Assembly (NCBI RefSeq): GCF_000336385.2
Contig: NZ_HG424462.1
Location: 1 to 34,525, forward strand
Source: Lysobacter antibioticus HS124
GTDB taxonomy: Bacteria; Pseudomonadota; Gammaproteobacteria; Xanthomonadales; Xanthomonadaceae
Direction: 5' to 3'
Length of the DNA: 34,525 nucleotides
Shown one piece after another: positions 1-8,913 of the stretch. Positions within the stretch are counted from its first letter, which is position 1. Each line of letters opens with the position of its first letter. The notes beneath the pieces are model-generated. The model was given only the letters and a program-made list of their open reading frames with translations, made no database searches and was not told where the DNA came from. A program made the translations under genes and the position numbers.

Positions 1-1833
<1,833 letters not shown>

Positions 1834-2000
1834 GCCGCGGCCGGCCGGTTCGAAGCGGAGCTTCGCACCCTGGGGGCCGAGTCGCTTGCCCGACGGCAGG
1901 CGCCTCGGGCTTTCGCCTTCGGGCCTAGTCGCGCCGGCGCCGCGCGGCGCGCCCATGGACCTCATCGCCGGAGCGATCCGGCGCTACGAAAGGAATCGTC

Positions 2001-2390
2001 ATGAACGCCGCTTTCGACATGTTCGCGCAGTTGCTTACCGTCGTGATGATGGCCGCCCCGACCCTGGTCGGTTTTTTCGCCCTGCAGTTCGCCGTGCTGC
2101 TGGTCAGCAACCGCAAGCGCAAGGCGCCGCTGGCGATCGCCGGACTGATGTGGCGCGCCGCCGCCGGCGTGCTGTTCGGCAGCCTGGTCGGCTTCGCCGC
2201 CTTGTGGGCGACCATGGTCGTGCCGTCCTGGGTGACCGGCGACTACGAAGGCCTGCCCTGGCTGATGATGTTTCTCGCCTTTCCGGTCGGCGGCGTGGCC
2301 GCGCTGCTGGCCAGCTATTTCTTCGCCCGTTGGCTGTTGCGGCGCACGCCCGACGGCGCGGCGGCGCAGCCGGCCGCCGCGCGCGCTTGA
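2001..2390 (+). CDS. Small integral membrane protein, unknown function
   Basis: A 129-residue protein preceded by a good ribosome binding site (AAAGGAA, about 7 bases before the ATG). Three to four hydrophobic segments are visible: about residues 7-35, 45-72 and 85-105, with a cluster of positive residues (SNRKRK) between the first two. The C-terminus is a short Arg and Ala-rich cytoplasmic-looking tail. I do not recognise a family. It stands alone between serS and a repeat-rich spacer. Good codon usage and a clear Shine-Dalgarno sequence support it as a real gene. Confidence 0.75.
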   Translation: MNAAFDMFAQLLTVVMMAAPTLVGFFALQFAVLLVSNRKRKAPLAIAGLMWRAAAGVLFGSLVGFAALWATMVVPSWVTGDYEGLPWLMMFLAFPVGGVAALLASYFFARWLLRRTPDGAAAQPAAARA

Positions 2391-2415
2391 GCCTTGCCCG
2401 CGCCGCCGCCCGCGG

Positions 2416-2533
2416 GTAGGAGCGGCGCAAGCCGCGACCGCGTCAATTCCCCTACGGCGCAACCCCATCGGCCTGCGCCCCCTCGGATCGCGGCTTATGA
2501 CCGAAGGAAATCCCTGTGGGACGCCGCTCCTAC
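2416..2533. repeat. Dispersed inverted-repeat element, copy 1
   Basis: Begins with GTAGGAGCGGCGCAAGCCGC (2416) and ends with the inverted arm GCCGCTCCTAC (2523-2533); an inner inverted arm CGCGGCTTATGACC lies near 2489. The inner part CAATTCCCCTACGGCGCAAC is shared with copy 2. Elements with these GTAGGAGCGGC ends are abundant in Lysobacter and Xanthomonas genomes and behave like REP/MITE-type sequences. No transposase is present here. Confidence 0.75.
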
Positions 2534-2555
2534 CGGAGGCGCAGCGTCGCCCCAT

Positions 2556-2650
2556 TGTAGGAGCGGCGTAAGCCGCGACCGCGCCAATTCCGCTACGGCG
2601 CAACGCTGTCCGCCTGCGCAATTCCGGGGCGCGGCTCGCGCCGCTCCTAC
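2556..2650. repeat. Dispersed inverted-repeat element, copy 2
   Basis: Begins TGTAGGAGCGGCGTAAGCCG and ends with GCGGCTCGCGCCGCTCCTAC (2631-2650). It carries the same inner block as copy 1, CAATTCCGCTACGGCGCAAC, and lies in the same orientation, so the two form an imperfect direct duplication about 140 bases apart. A degraded third start, GTAGCAGCGGCGTCGATTCC, follows at about 2676. The whole 2391-2863 spacer contains only these repeats and the azoR terminator. Confidence 0.75.
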
Positions 2651-2740
2651 CCCTGTTCCGCGCTACTGACGGCTGTAGCAGCGGCGTCGATTCCGGTAGC
2701 TGACGCGCTCGCGTGCCAGCGCACCCGATCGCGCTGCTGC

Positions 2741-2772
2741 AAACAAAAAGACCGGGCCCTTTCGAGGCCCGG
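2741..2772 (-). terminator. Intrinsic terminator of azoR
   Basis: On the minus strand a 7-bp all-GC stem (CCGGGCC with GGCCCGG, 2752-2772, 7-base loop) is followed by TCTTTTTGTTT (2741-2750). It sits about 90 bases past the azoR stop codon. Confidence 0.8.
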
Positions 2773-2863
2773 CCGAATGCCGGCGTGGGGGAGGGAACGC
2801 CGGACTTGGGGATCGATGCGATCGCGCCGAAGCGCGCTCACGCAACCTCATGCAACTTCACCT

Positions 2864-3442
2864 TCATGCTGCGCGACGCAGCGGCGTAACGATCGAAGCA
2901 TGTGCGGCAGCGAGCGCATCGGCGCGATGCTGAGGCGAGTAAGCCACACCTTCGGCGCGCACGAACTCGACATCGGTCACGCCGATGAAGCCGAGCACGT
3001 GACGCAGGTAGGCCTCCTGAAAATCGCTGGGCTGATCGGTGTGGAAACCGCCGCGGCCGCTGACCACGATCGCCTTCTTGCCCTTGGCCAGGCCTTCCGG
3101 CCCGTTCTCGGTGTAGCGGAACGTTTTGCCGGCCACCGCGACGCGGTCGATCCACGCCTTGAGCGTCGAAGGAATGCCGAAGTTGTACATCGGCGCGCCA
3201 AGTACGATCACGTCGGCGGCCAGGAACTGTTGCAGGATGCGTTCGGACGTTTCAGTTTCGAGCGGATCGGCCTTGGCCAGGGAACGACCGGTAAGATGCG
3301 GAATCGGATCGGCATCCAGATCGCGGTACTCGATGCTCAGGCCCGGCACCGCGTCCTGCCAGCGCGCCGCTACCGCCGCGCTAAGCTCGCGGGTGACGGA
3401 CTGGGTGCCCAGGGCGCTGGAATCGATATGCAGCAGCTTCAT
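2864..3442 (-). CDS. azoR: FMN-dependent NADH-azoreductase
   Basis: A flavodoxin-fold quinone and azo reductase of 192 residues, close to the usual AzoR length. It transfers electrons from NADH through FMN to quinones and azo dyes and is thought to protect against electrophilic quinones. The N-terminus MKLLHIDSSALG is the phosphate-binding strand-loop. The FMN-binding segment APMYNFGIPSTLKAWIDR and the SGRGG loop are both present. It is divergent from a LysR regulator, with 123 bases between the starts and an operator-like palindrome in the gap, so regulation by that protein is likely. A strong terminator follows the gene. Confidence 0.93.
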   Translation of the reverse strand: MKLLHIDSSALGTQSVTRELSAAVAARWQDAVPGLSIEYRDLDADPIPHLTGRSLAKADPLETETSERILQQFLAADVIVLGAPMYNFGIPSTLKAWIDRVAVAGKTFRYTENGPEGLAKGKKAIVVSGRGGFHTDQPSDFQEAYLRHVLGFIGVTDVEFVRAEGVAYSPQHRADALAAAHASIVTPLRRAA

Positions 3443-3542
3443 GACGGACCTCGCTTCGGTTGGCTGGCGGCATGCCCGCCGCGTTGGAGCAAAGTCTGCG
3501 TCGTTGCAGTGGTGGAATAAAGCTGATTAAATATCACTGGCT

Positions 3543-3558
3543 GTTCTAATATTGGAAC
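3543..3558. promoter_or_regulatory. Palindromic operator between azoR and lysR
   Basis: GTTCTAATATTGGAAC is a 16-base palindrome with a single mismatched pair, ending 7 bases before the regulator's ATG. It is AT-rich in a GC-rich region. It probably overlaps the regulator's promoter or ribosome binding site, as expected for LysR autoregulation. Operator function is inference. Confidence 0.5.
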
Positions 3559-3565
3559 TATCCTC

Positions 3566-4582
3566 ATGCACGACCTGAATGACCTCTACTACTTCGCGAT
3601 GGTCGTCGACCACGCCGGCTTCGCCGCCGCCGAACGCGCGCTGGGCATCCCCAAGTCGCGCCTGAGCCGGCGTATCAGCCAGCTCGAGACCGACCTGGGC
3701 GTGCGTCTGCTGCAGCGCTCGACCCGCCGCTTCGCCGTCACCGAAGTCGGCAACAGCGTCTACCGCCACGCCCAGTCCATGCTCGCCGAGGCCCAGGCCG
3801 CGCGCGAAGTGGTCGACCGCCTCAGCGCCGAGCCGCGCGGGGTGATCCGGGTCAGCGTGCCGGTCGGCCTGGCCCAGCAGCAGATCCCCAAGCTGCTGCC
3901 GGAGTTCCTCGCCAAGTACCCGCAGGTGCGGGTGCAACTGCACGTCAGCAACCGCCGCGTCGACATCATCAACGAAGGCATCGACGTCGCCCTGCGCGTG
4001 CGCTCCAAGCTCGACGACGACGGCAGCCTGGTGATGCGCAGCTTCGGCCAGATCCAGGAACTGCTGGTCGCCAGCCCCAAGTACCTGACCCGCATGGGCC
4101 GGCCGAGCAACCCCGACGAACTGTCCGACCACGTCACCCTCAGCATCAGCGAAGACGACGCCCGCCAGCGCTGGGAACTGCACGGCCCCGACGGCGAAGT
4201 GCGCCGGGTCGAGCTCAAGCCGCGGGTGATGGGCTTCGACTTCCCGATGCTGATGGCGCTGGCCGAGCAGGGCGTCGGCATCACCCTGCTGCCGGAAACC
4301 GTCTGCGCCGAAGCCGTGCGCCGCGGCGAATTGGAAGTGGTGCTGCCCAACTGGCGCCTGCCGCAGGGCATCTTCCACGCCGTGTTCGCCTCCCGCCGCG
4401 GCCTGCTGCCGGCGGTGCGGGTGTTCATCGACTTCCTGGCCGAGAAGGCCCCGTCCCTGGTCGAATCCGCCCGCCTGCAGTGCAGCGACATCAAGGGCAT
4501 CCCGTGCCCCGACGGCATCGCCGGCCGCGACAAAGCCGCCAAGGCCGACAAGTCGGTGAAGATTTCCGCGCCCGCGGCCTGA
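3566..4582 (+). CDS. LysR-family transcriptional regulator
   Basis: A 338-residue LysR-type regulator. The winged helix-turn-helix occupies residues 1-60 (DLNDLYYFAMVVDHAGFAAA, then SRLSRRISQLE), followed by the periplasmic-binding-protein-like effector domain at about 88-290. The sequence resembles the subgroup that controls quinone- or redox-responsive reductases and is usually encoded beside its target, here azoR. A 40-residue Lys/Ala-rich C-terminal tail (ending KISAPAA) is longer than usual for the family and probably disordered. The start at 3566 gives the canonical LysR N-terminus. The effector is unknown. Confidence 0.92.
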   Translation: MHDLNDLYYFAMVVDHAGFAAAERALGIPKSRLSRRISQLETDLGVRLLQRSTRRFAVTEVGNSVYRHAQSMLAEAQAAREVVDRLSAEPRGVIRVSVPVGLAQQQIPKLLPEFLAKYPQVRVQLHVSNRRVDIINEGIDVALRVRSKLDDDGSLVMRSFGQIQELLVASPKYLTRMGRPSNPDELSDHVTLSISEDDARQRWELHGPDGEVRRVELKPRVMGFDFPMLMALAEQGVGITLLPETVCAEAVRRGELEVVLPNWRLPQGIFHAVFASRRGLLPAVRVFIDFLAEKAPSLVESARLQCSDIKGIPCPDGIAGRDKAAKADKSVKISAPAA

Positions 4583-4728
4583 GCCGCGGCGGCATAAGCG
4601 CCGGCGGCATGAGAGAATGCCCCGCGTCCGGCGCAAGGCCGGGCGCGCAGGGCGGCCCGCGAGCGGCCGCCCCCGATCGTCGCCCCTGCGGTTCCACAGC
4701 GCGAGCGCCCGATCGACAGCCGTTCTAC

Positions 4729-4818
4729 GGAGAGATGGCCGAGTGGTTTAAGGCAGCGGTCTTGAAAACCGCCGAAGGGTCAAACCTTCCGTGGGTTCGA
4801 ATCCCACTCTCTCCGCCA
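4729..4818 (+). tRNA. tRNA-Ser, anticodon UGA
   Basis: A 90-base gene with encoded CCA. The acceptor stem is GGAGAGA (4729-4735) with TCTCTCC (4808-4814) and discriminator G. The anticodon stem is GCGGT/ACCGC with loop CTTGAAA, so the anticodon is TGA at 4763-4765, reading UCN codons with a UCA preference. The long type II variable arm (4773-4790) is the hallmark of tRNA-Ser, and the T arm is GTGGG-TTCGAAT-CCCAC. Base composition drops immediately after the 3' end, as is common where islands integrate at tRNA genes. Confidence 0.97.
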
Positions 4819-4915
4819 CCCTGTTTCGTAAATCACTGACTCGGATCGGCTTCTCTAGTAAGGGTTGGCCGTTCAATCTTTGGTTTTCCGTTCGCGAACA
4901 AAAAAGGAGGGCCAC

Positions 4916-5215
4916 ATGTGGATAGATATCGCTTGCGAAGCGCTGAGGGTGGGTAAAGTACTAGAGCTTCGCTATGACGGCTACAACCGGTGCGTCGAGG
5001 TACATGCAGTGGGTTACTCGCGTGCTAATCATGCCGTCATGCGTGTTTGGCAATTACGAGGAGGTAGCGTCAGTAATGAGCGTCAGGGATGGAAGTTGAT
5101 GCGCTTGGACGAAGCAACGGGAGCGCGGATCGTTGATGAGGAGTCTTTGGCTCCTAGGCTTGGCTACAGGTCGGGCGACAAGGATATGGTTCAGATCGTT
5201 TGTGAGCTTCGTTAG
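4916..5215 (+). CDS. Small WYL-domain-like protein
   Basis: A 99-residue protein starting at the ATG at 4916, preceded by AAGGAGG about 7 bases upstream; an in-frame TTG at 4865 lacks such a site. The sequence consists almost wholly of a WYL-like beta-barrel pattern: an opening helix (ACEALRVGKVLELRYDGYNR), then VEVHAVGYS, a GGS turn, and GWKLMRLDEA. WYL domains bind nucleotides, nucleic acid or small ligands and often regulate phage-defence genes. This one has no helix-turn-helix, so it could be a ligand-sensing or accessory subunit rather than a repressor. Base composition is much less GC-rich than the surroundings. It is probably co-transcribed with the gene 82 bases downstream. The WYL relationship is by pattern only. 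Confidence 0.7.
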   Translation: MWIDIACEALRVGKVLELRYDGYNRCVEVHAVGYSRANHAVMRVWQLRGGSVSNERQGWKLMRLDEATGARIVDEESLAPRLGYRSGDKDMVQIVCELR

Positions 5216-5297
5216 TTGCCGAATATTGGAGCCATCTACTTCTACTGCTCTATAAGTAGCTGGTTATGTGGGTGCATTCCTGTGGAGGCAATTGAGA

Positions 5298-6314
5298 ATG
5301 GCAGCCGAGGATGTTCGTACAGAATGTAGCGAAGCCCTGAAGCGTATGCAGATGTTCGATCCCGTGACCCTGGGGCGAGAGGATGATCTGGGGCGGCAAA
5401 TGAATTTTTCCGATGCGGTCGAGCCGGCGGAAGCCATCATTGCAATCTACAAGAGAATTCCGTCGAGTGCGCTGTCAGATTTTACTAGCAGTCAGCTGGG
5501 TGTGATTCTTGCACAGGCTAATGCTGACTATAATATTTTTAAGCAGATACTTGATTTTAATTCGATGTCGAATGATGCGGCTAGTATTCGAATGGGGCTG
5601 CTTAGTGGTATTAAATCTCGCCGTGATCAACTATTTGACCAGGTTTGGCAGTTCATAGCATACGGGGTTGCAAGGATTACCGATACGAGCCTGCTTGAGA
5701 CGCAAGCCCGTGCTACGATCCAAAGAATTGAGGATCAGGCGGGTAAACTCACCGAGCAATTGGTTAAAGCAAAGTCGGATGCCGATGATGCACTAGCGGC
5801 CATCCGGGCCGTCGCGTCAGAGCAAGGGGTGTCTCAACAAGCAAGCTATTTCAAAGATGAGGCGCAGGCGCAAGAGATACTGGCGGAGAAGTGGCTGAAG
5901 TACACTTATCAGTTTGCAGTCGCGATTGGTTTATTCGCTATCCTAAGCTTGTTCCTGCACAAGGTTGAGTGGATCAGGCCTTCGGGCGCTGCTGAAATGC
6001 TTCAGCTAATAACAAGTAAAGTACTCATCTTCGCTGTGCTCGGCTATATGCTCGTTATGGCAGTGAGGAACTACACCACACATAAGCACAATGCTGTTGT
6101 GAATCGTCATCGTCAGAATGCGCTGCTCACATATCGTGCAATTGTCACCGCAGCTGAGGGCTCTGGAACGCAGGATATTGTTCTGGCTCATGCAGCGTCA
6201 TGTATCTTCTCGCCTCAAGAGACTGGGTTTTCTCATGGTAAGGGTGACGCAGGGATTGGTTCAAAGTCAGTCCTTGAGTTGTTAACGAAGGGGGTAACGA
6301 AGTCGGGAGAGTGA
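5298..6314 (+). CDS. Coiled-coil two-transmembrane protein, unknown function
   Basis: A 338-residue protein starting at the ATG at 5298, with GGAGG 9 bases upstream; an upstream in-frame GTG at 5268 has no such site. Residues 1-130 are a helical cytoplasmic-looking region and 132-195 a charged, coiled-coil-like stretch. Hydrophobic segments lie at about 201-221 and 238-257. After them comes a distinctive block, NAVVNRHRQNALLTYRAI, and IFSPQETGF near residues 303-311. I cannot name the family; the layout (soluble sensor-like part, two membrane helices, short cytoplasmic tail) recalls membrane-acting effectors of bacterial defence systems, but that is inference. Its AT-rich codon use differs sharply from its neighbours, a sign of recent acquisition beside the tRNA gene. 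Confidence 0.8.
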   Translation: MAAEDVRTECSEALKRMQMFDPVTLGREDDLGRQMNFSDAVEPAEAIIAIYKRIPSSALSDFTSSQLGVILAQANADYNIFKQILDFNSMSNDAASIRMGLLSGIKSRRDQLFDQVWQFIAYGVARITDTSLLETQARATIQRIEDQAGKLTEQLVKAKSDADDALAAIRAVASEQGVSQQASYFKDEAQAQEILAEKWLKYTYQFAVAIGLFAILSLFLHKVEWIRPSGAAEMLQLITSKVLIFAVLGYMLVMAVRNYTTHKHNAVVNRHRQNALLTYRAIVTAAEGSGTQDIVLAHAASCIFSPQETGFSHGKGDAGIGSKSVLELLTKGVTKSGE

Positions 6315-6398
6315 CAGAAATGATTTAATTTGTTTAAACGAGTGCTTGCGCTCTCTCGCGTTAGATGGGTTGGCGTCTATGAACATTAGGGCGGAGTA

Positions 6399-6788
6399 AT
6401 GAAACGCATCTGGACCATCATCGCCGTCGCCGATGTCGCCCGCAGCTTCCGCTGGTATCAGTCCCTGTTCGGGCAGCCCGCGACCGCGCCGGCGCACGAT
6501 TACTTCGGCCAGCTCGTCGATGCGGACGGGACGGTGCTGTTGTGTCTGCACCGGTGGGGCGCGCACGAGCATCCTTCGTTGGCCGACCCGGAGCGTGCCG
6601 AGCCCGGCAATGGCTTGCTGCTGTTCTTCCGCGTGGACGATTTTTCCGAAGCGCTGCTTCGCGCCCGTGCGCTCGTGCCCCGTCTCGAAGAAGAGCCGAG
6701 CCGGAACCCGGCCACGGGGACGCTGGAGTTCGCGCTGCGCGATCCGGACGGTTACTACGTCATGGTCAGCGCGCTGACGGCCGACTAG
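6399..6788 (+). CDS. VOC (glyoxalase/bleomycin-resistance) family protein
   Basis: A 129-residue vicinal-oxygen-chelate protein with the paired beta-alpha-beta-beta-beta pattern: IIAVADVARSFRWYQSLFG opens the first module and LLLFFRVDDFSEALLRARAL the second. The closing strand EFALRDPDGYYVMV carries the usual acidic ligand position. The first metal-ligand position, often His, is not obvious, so binding without metal is possible. Such proteins act as dioxygenases, lyases or drug-binding resistance proteins; the substrate cannot be told from sequence. GC-rich codon use returns here, marking the right border of the AT-richer cassette. A strong terminator follows. Confidence 0.88.
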   Translation: MKRIWTIIAVADVARSFRWYQSLFGQPATAPAHDYFGQLVDADGTVLLCLHRWGAHEHPSLADPERAEPGNGLLLFFRVDDFSEALLRARALVPRLEEEPSRNPATGTLEFALRDPDGYYVMVSALTAD

Positions 6789-6857
6789 GGGGGGCGACGG
6801 ACGAGATTTGCGAACAGTCGATTCGTTGCGGCTCGGGCCGCCATGACCGTGCCGGCG

Positions 6858-6900
6858 AAGGCCGGGCCGAACGACGATCGGCCCGGCCTTCCTCTTGTTT
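6858..6900 (+). terminator. Intrinsic terminator after the VOC gene
   Basis: A perfect 13-bp stem (AAGGCCGGGCCGA with TCGGCCCGGCCTT, 6858-6890, 7-base loop) is followed by CCTCTTGTTT. It lies 70 bases past the VOC stop and just before the convergent minus-strand gene, for which it may also act despite a poor T tract on that strand. Confidence 0.75.
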
Positions 6901-6929
6901 GTCGAGCCGAGCGCCGATCGCCGCGATGG

Positions 6930-7826
6930 TTACATGAAGCGCGGTGCGGACGATTTGTTGCTGTGTCCGTCGGGGCTGAACATCATCGTTTGCTCGGTGA
7001 TCGAGTCCGTGCCGCGCCCGGCCAGGGTGTGCGAGGCGTTGATCGCCAGGTTCACGCTGAGGGCGACCTGGGCGAAATCGGCCTGCGCCTGCGGCAAGCG
7101 GATGTCGTAGCCGCCCTTGATCGCGTTGCTCAGTTCGGTCTGCGCGTTCTTGATCGCTTCGAACGGCACCGCATTGGTGGCGCCGACGCCGCCCTCGTTG
7201 CGGGCTTGGGGCGAGTTGAGATGATCGCGCCAACGGTCGGCCAGCGTGTTGCGGGCGGCCTGGTCGGGCGGCAGGCTCCAGTGCGCCGCGCTGTTCTGCA
7301 CGAAGCTCTGGTCGGCCTTGATCGCCGCGGTAAGCAGCTTGGGGTCGCAATTCTCGTAGGACTTGATGTCGCGGCCGCCCAGGGCGAAGAAACTGTGCGG
7401 GTTGTCGAGCAGTCCCTGCAGATCGCGGCGGACGGCTTGCGGCAATTTGCTTTGCTCGGCGTTCGACGACGACGCGACCGACTTGGCCTGGCCCGGTGCG
7501 ACCGGCTCGGGGATATTGGCGGCGGAGAGCTTGCCCGCGTAGCGATTCAGATTGCGGTAGGCGCTCAAGCACAGCTCGTACTGACGGTCTTCGCTCATGC
7601 CGACTTCGCGGGTCAGGCTGGCGATGGTCTTGTACGAATTGACCTTGTCCTCGCGCGCCGCGTAGTGATTGCGCAGGAAGGCGTCGTTGGAGGTCATGTA
7701 GGCCTGGATGCCTTCCAGAGTGATCTTCTCCGGCGCGCTGCCGGCCGCCTTGCCGGAATAGCGCAGAAGACAGTCCTTCAACGACTCTTTGGACGATGCG
7801 TTGTCCGTGCTGGAACCCTGTCCCAT
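6930..7826 (-). CDS. Uncharacterised protein, possible secreted effector
   Basis: A 298-residue protein starting at the ATG at 7826, which has GGGAG 8 bases upstream; an in-frame ATG 60 bases further up lacks a site. There is no signal peptide or membrane segment. The N-terminus is Ser/Asn-rich (GQGSSTDNASSK), followed by a mainly helical region, a low-complexity linker near residue 140, and a second helical region (LLDNPHSFFALGGRDIK). The C-terminus is Ser/Asn-rich and disordered. I do not recognise a family. The LxxYSGxA...ITLEGIxAY and LLDNPxxFFAL stretches faintly recall repeats in the HrpF/NolX translocon family, too weak to call. Neighbouring genes encode toxin-like proteins, which makes an effector role plausible. 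A Clp/CRP-type site lies about 145 bases upstream. Confidence 0.6.
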   Translation of the reverse strand: MGQGSSTDNASSKESLKDCLLRYSGKAAGSAPEKITLEGIQAYMTSNDAFLRNHYAAREDKVNSYKTIASLTREVGMSEDRQYELCLSAYRNLNRYAGKLSAANIPEPVAPGQAKSVASSSNAEQSKLPQAVRRDLQGLLDNPHSFFALGGRDIKSYENCDPKLLTAAIKADQSFVQNSAAHWSLPPDQAARNTLADRWRDHLNSPQARNEGGVGATNAVPFEAIKNAQTELSNAIKGGYDIRLPQAQADFAQVALSVNLAINASHTLAGRGTDSITEQTMMFSPDGHSNKSSAPRFM

Positions 7827-7962
7827 GCGCTTGCTCCCTCGGTCGATGGTGGATGGGGCATACGCCCGCGAGGCCGGCTTCGGCATTGCGCGGGCAGAAA
7901 CAACTCCACCAACGTTCGACGACTCGCCGTCAGGACAGGCGAACGCGGTCTCGCTTGTGTTC

Positions 7963-7978
7963 GGTGAAATCGATCACA
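7963..7978. promoter_or_regulatory. Candidate Clp (CRP-like) binding site
   Basis: GGTGA-AATCGA-TCACA matches the CRP/Clp consensus TGTGA-N6-TCACA at 9 of 10 positions. Clp is the CRP-like regulator of Xanthomonadaceae and controls many secreted factors. The site is upstream of the 298-residue orphan gene on the minus strand. Confidence 0.45.
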
Positions 7979-8055
7979 ATACAGCGGCCTCCGCGGGCCG
8001 GGGCTGCGCTAAGCGGCGCGATCCCGCGCCGATGTTGCGCCTGCATCGCGCCGCG

Positions 8056-8095
8056 CCACGGCGCGGCCTGGGCAGGCTGCGTCGTGGCGTTTTTC
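8056..8095 (+). terminator. Plus-strand terminator-like hairpin with no plus-strand gene
   Basis: A 13-bp stem with two G-U pairs that are stable only in plus-strand RNA (8056-8068 with 8075-8087, loop TGGGCA) is followed by CGTTTTTC. All flanking genes are on the minus strand, so the transcript it would end is unknown. Confidence 0.4.
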
Positions 8096-8098
8096 GGC

Positions 8099-8695
8099 TT
8101 ACTGCGCGAACACTTTCCAAGGCCGCGTCGCGCTGCCGGGATCGGTATTGCCCGGCTCGCAGTAGTGAGTGATGTAAGTCTTGGGGATCGTGGTCAGGAA
8201 CGCGACTTCGACCCCGGGATTGACCGGGCCGCCGCTGATGCCGAACAGGCTGGACGTGGCCAGGGTGGCGGCGTCGAAGAACACGTTGGCCTTGACCGCC
8301 GAGGCCAGGTCGCCGGCGCTGGCCACCGGCGTGATCGCTCCGGTGCCCAGGGCCTGGACGTTCAAGCCGATGCTCATCTTGTAGACATAGCTGGACGAGT
8401 AGCCGCCGGTGTCCTGGCTGGTGTCGGTGGAGACGTGCACGGTGCGCCGGGTCTTCTCGTTCTTGATGTTGCGCAGCACGTCCCACAGGGTCGGCGCGGC
8501 GGAGTCGAGCAGCACTTGCAAACTGGTGTCGTCGGCCGGCTTCGGCAGCTTGGGTGCGGGCCCGCGCGGGACGATGCAACGCAGGATGATCGCCCGGCCG
8601 GTGTCCGGGGTGGTGGTCACCCAGGGCGAAAAGCCCTGGGCGGTGCGGATCTGATCCGGGGTGCGGCTGTCGCCGCGGTAGAGCGTGATGGGCAT
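8099..8695 (-). CDS. Putative ADP-ribosyltransferase toxin, pertussis-toxin-S1-like
   Basis: A 198-residue protein starting at the ATG at 8695, with AGGAG 8 bases upstream. The N-terminus LYRGDSRTPDQI matches the NAD-binding arginine motif of the cholera/pertussis class (R7). The second motif is HVSTDTS (S89-T90), equivalent to the STS motif. The third region, NPGVEVAFLTTIPKTYI, aligns with the catalytic-glutamate segment of pertussis S1, giving E163. All three R-STS-E elements are therefore present, so activity (transfer of ADP-ribose from NAD+ to a target) is likely. There is no signal peptide, and no XVIPCD or other delivery tag was seen, so the export route and target are unknown. It follows the XVIPCD effector gene in the same direction, 218 bases on. 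The fold call rests on motif order and spacing. Confidence 0.72.
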   Translation of the reverse strand: MPITLYRGDSRTPDQIRTAQGFSPWVTTTPDTGRAIILRCIVPRGPAPKLPKPADDTSLQVLLDSAAPTLWDVLRNIKNEKTRRTVHVSTDTSQDTGGYSSSYVYKMSIGLNVQALGTGAITPVASAGDLASAVKANVFFDAATLATSSLFGISGGPVNPGVEVAFLTTIPKTYITHYCEPGNTDPGSATRPWKVFAQ

Positions 8696-8913
8696 GGCAG
8701 GGCTCCTGTAGACGTTTGCGGTAGGCCGCGCGACGCGGCATGGAGCGCGGACAGTCGGCCGCTGCGCTCGAACGAACGGCGTAACGCCGTATGCGCGGCC
8801 AGACGGCGTTGCGCTTACCGGTTCAAACGGCGACGTCCTGGAGACCGTGAAGGTAGGAGCGGTCCATCTAATGGGGGGAATCGAGCGATGCGGCGGACGG
8901 CGATCCCTTGGTG

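Noticed and set aside
6349-6361. Possible right attachment site (CTCTCTC) matching the tRNA-Ser 3' end
   Set aside because: Only 7 bases in a row match the tRNA 3' end, which is too short for an integrase attachment repeat, and no integrase gene is present.
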